Translations under genes and position numbers: made by a program
From: Bipolaris cookei
Lineage: Eukaryota > Ascomycota > Dothideomycetes > Pleosporales > Pleosporaceae
Assembly (NCBI GenBank): GCA_002286855.1
Contig: NRSV01000001.1
Coordinates: forward strand, 620,001 to 684,000
Reading direction: 5' to 3'
Length of the DNA stretch: 64,000 bases
Shown here: positions 57,427 through 64,000 of the stretch, in pieces
Layout of the letters: each line of letters opens with the position of its first letter
Numbering within the stretch: the stretch's first letter is position 1
The notes under the pieces: generated by a model
What the model was told of the DNA's origin: nothing
Database searches by the model: none
What the model saw: the letters and a program-made list of their open reading frames with translations, nothing else

Positions 57427-60400
57427 ATGATGGTGCACATGGCTAGGGTACGGGCGGGTCCCCAAACATTACGAAGAGTCGCTGGCCGTGGCGAACTATT
57501 TGCACGATCGCCCATCTCCGCCATACGGATAAGATGTATTGCGACAAATACAGAAACGCGGGAACCAGTTTCCGAGTTTCTCCCAGGCATCTCCCCGGTA
57601 CCGATACCGCAGCGATTGGGCGGCGAGGAACGGAGAGCAGCAATCAAGAATGCGAAGCCTTTCTCTGCCTTTTTGACCGACACGTTCAACCGGCAGCATG
57701 ACTATTTGCGCATCAGCATTACAGAGCGCTGCAATCTGCGATGTTTGTACTGCATGCCCGAAGGTGTGCCTTGAACACAACTCGACAACAAAATTTGGCT
57801 AACAAGGAATAGAGGGCGTTCCGTTATCGCCGTCCGTTAATATGCTCACCACGCCCGAAATCTTCTACCTCTCGTCGCTATTTGTGTCGCAGGGTGTGAC
57901 CAAGATTCGTCTTACTGGGGGCGAGCCTACCGTTCGCCGCGACATAGTGCCCCTCATGCAGCAAATCGGTAGTCTGCGCCCCAAAGGCCTACGCGAGCTC
58001 GCCCTCACCACCAACGGCATATCGCTGCACCGGAAACTCGACGCCATGGTTGAGGCTGGTTTGACCGGTGTTAATCTGAGTCTAGACACCTTGGATCCGT
58101 TTCAGTTCCAGATCATGACGAGGCGAAAAGGCTTCGATGCGGTCATGAAGTCGATCGACCGCATACTCGAGATCAACAAGTTGGGAGCAAACGTGAAACT
58201 CAAGGTCAACTGTGTTGTAATGCGTGGCCTGAACGAGCGCGAGATCTTGCCCTTTGTCGAGATGGGCCGCGAGAAAGACATCGAAGTGCGCTTCATCGAA
58301 TACATGCCCTTTGGCGGTAACAAGTGGAGTGAGAACAAGATGATCAGCTTCCAAGAAATGTTAGACATTATCCGGGCAAAATATCCAGGACTCAGGCCGG
58401 TTCCCGGCCACAAGAACGACACGAGCAAGACGTACGAGGTTCCTGGCTTCGTAGGCAAGGTCGGCTTTATTACAAGTATGACCAACGATTTTTGCGGCTC
58501 TTGTAATCGACTACGCATAACAAGTGACGGCAATCTGAAGGTGTGCCTACATGGAAACGCCGAGGTATCATTGCGTGACGTACTACGGCAGGGTAACAAC
58601 GGTGAACCCATCGATCAAGAAGCATTTGAGCGTATCAAGCAAATCGAAATGGATCGTCATGAGGGTCGTCTGAGCGATGAGACTATACTTGGCTGGGGCC
58701 AGCGAGAACGCGAACTGCTTGAAGTTGTAGGAGCAGCTGTCAAGCGCAAAGCAGAAAAGCACGCTGATCTGGACGATCTCGCCAACATGGAGAACAGGCC
58801 CATGATCTTAATTGGTGGGTGATTGTGGCCCCTTTCTCCTTTTCTTGATCATGTCATATCGCTTGGAGGCTTGTTGTGATATGACGGCCGTTGCATGAAT
58901 GGCGTTTTGAGCGTTCTCCTTCATTGTGAGTCTATACTATCGCTTGGAGCATCATCGTGCCCGATTACATAATCGAATGATATACCCTTTTGTGCTTGCA
59001 TATCAATTTTGTGTGTGATGTGGATTGCTGACTGAATGTAGGTGAGAATCCATTGACAGACGTAGGTTCATGGCGACCGTCTCCTCTGCAATCGCTGCGT
59101 TCGAGTGCAAAGAGTCCCCGTCTATTTCCTTTAACGTCAAATATTCTTCACACCTCGATGCCACATCTACAATCGACAGCGTTGCAGTCCACAAACACTG
59201 TTCGAGACTTCTCCACTTCCAAACCACTTGCAGTGCGACCCCGGAGTAGAAAACGACATGTTGAGGTATGGGTCAAGCATGGTGTCGAATACACGAAAAT
59301 GTTAGAATCCGTTGCTCAGGTCGGTCCCCAAAGAGCCACTCTACCACCGAATCTTGAGGAAGTGCGGCAGAAGTATGGTTTGACCGATGATAAGTACGAC
59401 ATGTACTGGAGAATGGTTGCGGACGCGAAACTCAAGTCTGGCAGTGGTTATGCATTCAAATATCTCAACAAGAAAGCCCATAATCAGCTGCTATCTCTGC
59501 TTCAGGGATCAAAAGAAGTGAGCCACAAACTGCTGATGAATGACGCTCAATCGATTGCCGATCAAACACGACAATATTTAGCAGAACACAGTGAGGATGC
59601 GATGCTTCGACGCCAGACAGAAGAAATGATTGATCTCAGAGTCTTCTTAGAGGAGGTCAGGATACCGTCCGAGATCCAGAGGGCCTTAAAAAAGATTGAG
59701 GGGAAGATTTATCAGTTGCAAGATCGCATAACACGGCGCAACCAGGAGAAGTTAACCGAACCGAGTGCAAAAAAATGGAGAGGAGTAACAACAAAGACTG
59801 TCAAGCAGGCGCAAGAGGTTGATGAGATCAACCAACCGCTTGATACGTATAAGCAACAAGTCATCGAAATCCGCGAACAAGCTAAAAAACTGGAAGAAAT
59901 CAGGACACGAAAGGAGGAGATGTTGGCAAAGAAGCGTTTGCTATTGAAGCAGCTTAAAGAGCAAGAGAATGAAGAACGGGAGGCTAAGAAGATTTCTAAA
60001 CCCGTGGACACCAATGATCAGAAGAACCAGCCGACTTCGAAGAGTTTAGACTCTATACTCGATCATGCAATGAAGAGGATCGGCAAGGGTTGGGGCGAGC
60101 CAAAGCTACAAAGTACGGGTCTTGATTCTGAGAGCATACGAGCAACAGCACAGCCAAAAGAGAGTACCCCTATGCAGCTTTGTGGGGCTGGAATAAGTTC
60201 GGTATCTGTATTGACTCGATCAAAGTCCAAAGACAAAGCCCAAGACGCAAATGGCAAGGACGTGAATCCGGACACTTTCACTTCATCAAAACCGAGTGAT
60301 AGCCTGCGTTTGCAGGTTCCCGCTGCCGGATTCATTCCTATTGACGAGAATCTCATTGTCACGTTTGAGGGATCGGTATCGGAACTCCAATCCTATGTGT

Positions 60401-61500
60401 TCGAAATGGCTCAGCGCCTCAAAAGCTCATATCCGCGTATCGACACGCTGCCATATGATGTGTGGACTAGCCAGAACAAAGCGACATTGCAGACGTGGCT
60501 CAAGATCCTGGTAAAGAAATGGCAGACGCGATTCGATAGTGTTGACCAGGCGGGCCAGGTAGAGAAAGACATTATGGATGGGCGAATTCAAGCTGTGCTT
60601 GATCGAATGGTTCGCGATCACGATCTTAGCAACGAAGCTGCGGAACGAATGGCAGTGCGGTGGCACCAAGTCTTTGAGAATAGATGCGCAATGCATGGAG
60701 ATGCAGAGGGAGTGATGAACTGGGATGAGTTTCAAGCTGAAGGCCTGGGATTCTTGACCAACGAGACGGAGTCTGAGGTGCTATCACAACAGGAACAAGC
60801 AGAAGCCAGGCTGATACCAGGAACACTCTCAAACATTAACAAGAGACCAAGTCTACACGAAGATTTGAGCAGCCAAGTTTCTCATGATTCCATTGCGCGC
60901 AAAATGTACTCGACCTCCTCGCGGTCAACACCACCAACTCGCGACCTCGCATCACAGCAAAAAGAGAAGAAAAAAGATGACGGGAAAGAATCACCAGCAC
61001 CATATCTACCACACCTTACCCCCTCGGGCTCCGCACACATGGTATCCGTATCTACAAAACAACACACCATCCGCACCGCCATCGCCATCGGCTCAGTCCA
61101 CTTCACAAACCCAACCCCTCTCTCCCTTATCCGCTCCAACACTGCTAAAAAGGGAGACGTACTAGGCGTATCCCGCATAGCAGGTATCATGGCTGCGAAG
61201 AAATGTCCCGATTTAATACCTCTGTGTCATCCCATCCCACTCACACATGTCAGCGTCGAACTTGCTCCTTTCTCCGACGGTCACGGAGGCGTAAAAATCG
61301 AGGCTAAAGTTCAGTGTACGGGGCAGACGGGCGTGGAAATGGAGGCGCTGACGGCGGTTATGGGCGCGGCGCTGAGTGTGGTTGATATGTGCAAGGCGGT
61401 GGATAGGTTTCAGAGAGTGGATGGGGTAAAAGTTGTGTTTAAGGAAGGGGGGAAGAGTGGGGCGTGGAGGGAGGATGGATGGGAGAGCTGGCAGGGGTAG
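57427..61500 (+). CDS. cnxABC: Molybdenum cofactor synthesis protein, MoaA-MoaC fusion with large middle region
   Basis: Exons 57427-57763, 57813-58814, 59042-61500 give 1265 aa. It makes cyclic pyranopterin monophosphate from GTP. The radical-SAM MoaA part has C102-C106-C109 (CNLRCLYC) and the second cluster C340, C343, C357 (CGSCNRLR), spaced as in MoaA. The MoaC part, about 1103-1255, has LCHPIPLTHV and TGVEMEALTAVMGAALSVVDMCKA. Between them lie about 650 residues: a FSTSKPLAVRPRSRK presequence-like stretch, a coiled coil and a conserved-looking YPRIDTLPYDVWTS block; not recognised. If intron 2 (227 bp, donor GTGGGT) is retained, MoaA ends MILIGG-stop at 58822 (448 aa). The alternative, two separate genes with the second starting at ATG 59158, cannot be excluded. 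Confidence 0.85.
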
Positions 61501-62636
61501 ATGGGTTGGTGGCTTAAGTAAAAGGTTTTGTTGAATTTGAAAGTGATAGGATTGATGGTAGTGTTTGGTATCATTGGGATCCTCATGTAGAGGGTTGCTA
61601 GGGGCATCACAATTGTCTAGACTACTCCTGCCGTAGCCGTGCTGTTGATGTCTAGTGTACGCTAGCCAAGCACTAAGCTTTTACAAGGACTAGTTTAATG
61701 GAACTTCCCTTTCATTTATCCCATCTCTTCTATCAAACTTATGATCTGACCCAAGCCATCCTATATTCCTTCCCATGGTACCCGAATAGCAACATCTTCA
61801 TCACAAAGGTTTTCAACAAATTTGTATGCCAACGGGATACGAACACACTAAAATTTTTTCGCTTATACACTGGTACAAAGTCCCTACCTGTCTGCTTTGT
61901 GAAAAGGGTCTCGCAGGGTCCTTGCATCATTAGTTCTTCAACAGGGTCCAAAGAAATTGAAAGGAGAACACTTCACTGATATCCTTTCACATCTGAAGGA
62001 TTCTTATCTACCTTTCAAAAATTCCCGATTTCTCTTCAAAGATGTCCAAAAGTTCATTATGATTACCCCCGGCAAACACCACTGGCTACGGCCAGGCTAT
62101 TACAACACTCCTACTTTCCACCAAATCTGTCATGTCAGCTGGCGGAATTTATCCACCGAAACTTTTTGCGTCGTCGTAGCAATTCTTCTCTGGAGATTTT
62201 GTCCGCCCGTAATCCTTCACTACTTTCCTTACTTCGAGGGCGTGGAGATACATCCCATTGGCCTAAAATATGTAACTGGTCGGATCCTATCGGATCACGC
62301 ACGGAACTATAACGCGCCCACCGCGCCAAAAAGGCTGGCACAAGACATCAAAGCTGCTGATATCGTTGCATAGTTGGTACATAAGGTAGCCGCCGCTATC
62401 TTTACTATGATGGGCTGCCAAGCCCTTCACAAAATACTTACAGCCACTGCGGGAAGAGTATATCAATACCATCATAATAGCAGCCATCTCATTTTTGGTT
62501 CCTAGCAGCATCATGCTTGTCACAAATCTATAGGTACTCAGAGATTATTACAATTGGAACGCATCGGTAAGTATTTCCCTGCCCCCTCCCCCCAGAAAAA
62601 ACCCAAATATCGAAGAAAGTTCCATCTCGCCTGACA
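61501..62636. other. Intergenic region holding MITE copy B
   Basis: 1.1 kb, AT-rich. A 138-codon ORF (61957-62373) runs into the repeat and is not accepted. The MITE-like element is at 62269-62433. Confidence 0.5.
62269..62433 (+). mobile_element. MITE-like element, copy B (165 bp)
   Basis: Inverted relative to copy A at 38629-38789, with about 85% identity by eye over the core and mostly transition differences. Ends read TATGTAACTGG and, reversed, TTTTGTGAAGGG. Both copies share CATTRGCCTAA just outside one end, so the true ends may lie about 15 bp further out. No target-site duplication was confirmed. Confidence 0.75.
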
Positions 62637-63258
62637 ATGGAGGCCCAAAATACAGTTCACAAGACTCAGCTACGCTCTCTCAATATCCATCTTATTTTTA
62701 TGCGTCATCAAAGTCTTATTCGCAGCCTCCGACGAAACTTCTACGAGATATGCAGACCAGAAAAGTACCTTCTTGAACCCACTACCGCGTCAGCTCCCCC
62801 AATGCGGTCCCTCATACAATACAACACAGTCGACCAGCTCTACACCAACACCGACAAATTCTCCCTCAAAAAAGCGCAAAAAAAGCTTTCCAGCCAGCCA
62901 CACCTCCTCCGCATTCACTGGCTTCATGTTCCTCGCCCTCTGGCTTAGCGCACACTATAAGACGCTTGGGTGGTCTCGACACTGTACCAAGCTACGTTAC
63001 GCAACTACCAACGAAGCCCTTCATAATCCTGAAGGCGGTTTTAAAACTCTTTCTGGCCAATACTTTGATGCGGTTCCGCACTGGAAACTCATCATCTTTT
63101 CGACTCCGCTGTGGGTCGTTGTGGCGCTTTCGTTGTCCAAACTGAGAGATAGTTGGCATCATCCTGTTGATGTGGCGTGCGGAGCATGTGGGATCCGAGG
63201 GGATAATCATGTGCCGAGGAGGCATGTGGATGGTGCTGGGGAAGTAGGTAGGGGATGA
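62637..63258 (+). pseudogene. PAP2/lipid-phosphate phosphatase relic
   Basis: In two frames. Upstream part ends YTNTDKFSLKKAQK, downstream part starts SFPASHTSSAFTGFMFLALW; they join cleanly if one A is dropped from the A7 run at 62878-62884. The downstream part has a membrane helix, HWKLIIFSTPLWVVV and RDSWHHPVDV, the third PAP2 motif. The second motif is PASH instead of PSGH, the N-terminal helices and the first motif (KxxxxxxRP) are not seen, and the tail is abnormal. Best read as a decayed PAP2 gene; the A-run could also be a sequencing error. Confidence 0.6.
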
Positions 63259-63704
63259 AGGGTTGCAGGATTTGGAGTCATAGAGGCGTTGTGGAAGGAT
63301 TGAGGGTGTTTTGATGGAGTTGGTGGCTTTCTTTTGCACATATGTATTGGATTGGGAATGCATTAGTGTGTGTTTGTGTGAGGTTAGATTGTCTTTATGC
63401 CACAAATTGGTTGCGATCGCACTCAATGGGCTTGCATCTACTCGTTAGTTGCCCTCACCCTCTGTTCATATCAAGACTAAACTATCACTATGGAAATAAA
63501 TTTACCGTATATTCTGCAGTATTGAATAGCATGTTTGAAACTTCAATTCCCCTTATTTTGCCTACGACGAATAAATGCTCACATCTCGCTGGTCTAGTGC
63601 ACCTGGTGTGATTCCTGAAAGTTCTACTGAACAGGAAGTCCTTTCTTTGAGAAGTTGAGCGCTACAATATTCGGGAAATCATCAACTCGTCCTACTCTTC
63701 ATTC
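63259..63704. other. Intergenic, convergent ends
   Basis: 446 bp. G-rich to 63330, then AT-rich with no ORF of note. Confidence 0.5.
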
Positions 63705-64000
63705 TCAAGACCCCGTCAACACATCCCCCTCCTTATTAACAAACTCCACGTCCCCTACACCTTTCACAATCGTCACGTCCCTAACAACTCCGCCATCATC
63801 CCACCCAAAATCCACCCCACCCCCACCCCGAATCCTTAACCCCCTTACATTCCCACCTTTCCAACTCTCGGGAATAGCCGGACCTAGCACCACCACCCTC
63901 TTGCCTACCTCCTGCTGCGCAGGCGCCGGCAAATCCACAACAAGCATACTCAACACCAATCCTCCATACCCATAATTCGCATCAATCTGAAACGGCGTGC
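63705..64000 (-). CDS. GH95-type alpha-L-fucosidase, C-terminal end (partial)
   Basis: The minus-strand frame is open to the window edge and ends at 63705. It reads TPFQIDANYGYGGLVLSML, then VLGPAIPESWKGGNVRGLRIRGG and VDFGWDDGG, the conserved C-terminal part of GH95 enzymes, which hydrolyse alpha-fucosyl or alpha-galactosyl residues of plant polysaccharides and glycans. About 98 codons are present; catalytic residues lie outside the window. Likely secreted, but the signal region is not visible. Confidence 0.8.
   Translation of the reverse strand, partial: TPFQIDANYGYGGLVLSMLVVDLPAPAQQEVGKRVVVLGPAIPESWKGGNVRGLRIRGGGGVDFGWDDGGVVRDVTIVKGVGDVEFVNKEGDVLTGS

Noticed and set aside
58102..58611. 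Antisense ORF inside cnxABC exon 2
   Set aside because: Shadow of the MoaA coding frame.
61957..62373. 138-codon ORF ending in the MITE copy
   Set aside because: The only similarity to anything else is the repeat itself; the rest lacks coding signs.

Overview
The window looks like nuclear DNA from a filamentous ascomycete, most likely a dothideomycete of the Pleosporales type. Most introns are 45-70 bp with GT-AG ends, and the gene set is fungal: a CPS1/DIP2-like adenylating protein, DML1, PRP18, SAP18, RPN3, DASH Spc34, nitroalkane oxidase, fused MoaA-MoaC, a fungal rhodopsin-like protein, and a LysM inserted in a cyanovirin-N-like domain. I rebuilt exon joins by hand from splice motifs and expected protein continuity. 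No tRNA, rRNA or CRISPR was seen.

Layout. 1-3 kb: 3' end of a CPS1/DIP2-like gene with an Asn-rich repeat. 7-9 kb: intronless ferric reductase after a 4 kb gap. 10.7-12.6 kb: CVNH-LysM protein and a small ORF. 14-19 kb: housekeeping block DML1(-), PRP18(-), SAP18(+). 18.7-31.6 kb: sparse, with a C2H2 zinc-finger gene and an LCAT-like lipase separated by gaps of several kb. 33-38.5 kb: hypothetical gene, ankyrin protein, RPN3(-)/SPC34(+) divergent pair. 38.6-42.4 kb: MITE-like element, nitroalkane oxidase(+), amino-acid permease(-). 43.6-50.4 kb: frameshifted rhodopsin-like gene, then a head-to-head pair of a STAND-like protein without visible P-loop(-) and an AAA+ ATPase(+). 50.7-56.1 kb: SDR(-), second permease(-), histidine acid phosphatase(+). 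57.4-61.5 kb: very large cnxABC gene. 62-64 kb: second MITE copy, PAP2 relic and the 3' end of a GH95 gene.

Most interesting points. (1) Repeated sharp strand-composition switches, C-rich then G-rich on the + strand, recur regardless of gene direction and even inside single ORFs. (2) In cnxABC, the 5' splice site of the second intron overlaps the two C-terminal glycine codons and stop of the MoaA part, so retention gives a MoaA ending Gly-Gly and splicing gives a fusion, as in human MOCS1. (3) The same gene has about 650 unrecognised residues between MoaA and MoaC. (4) The divergent STAND-like/AAA+ pair is a candidate two-component system. (5) A MITE family with two inverted copies, one just upstream of the nitroalkane oxidase TATA box. 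(6) Two GC-AG introns in neighbouring housekeeping genes and a possible start codon split by an intron.
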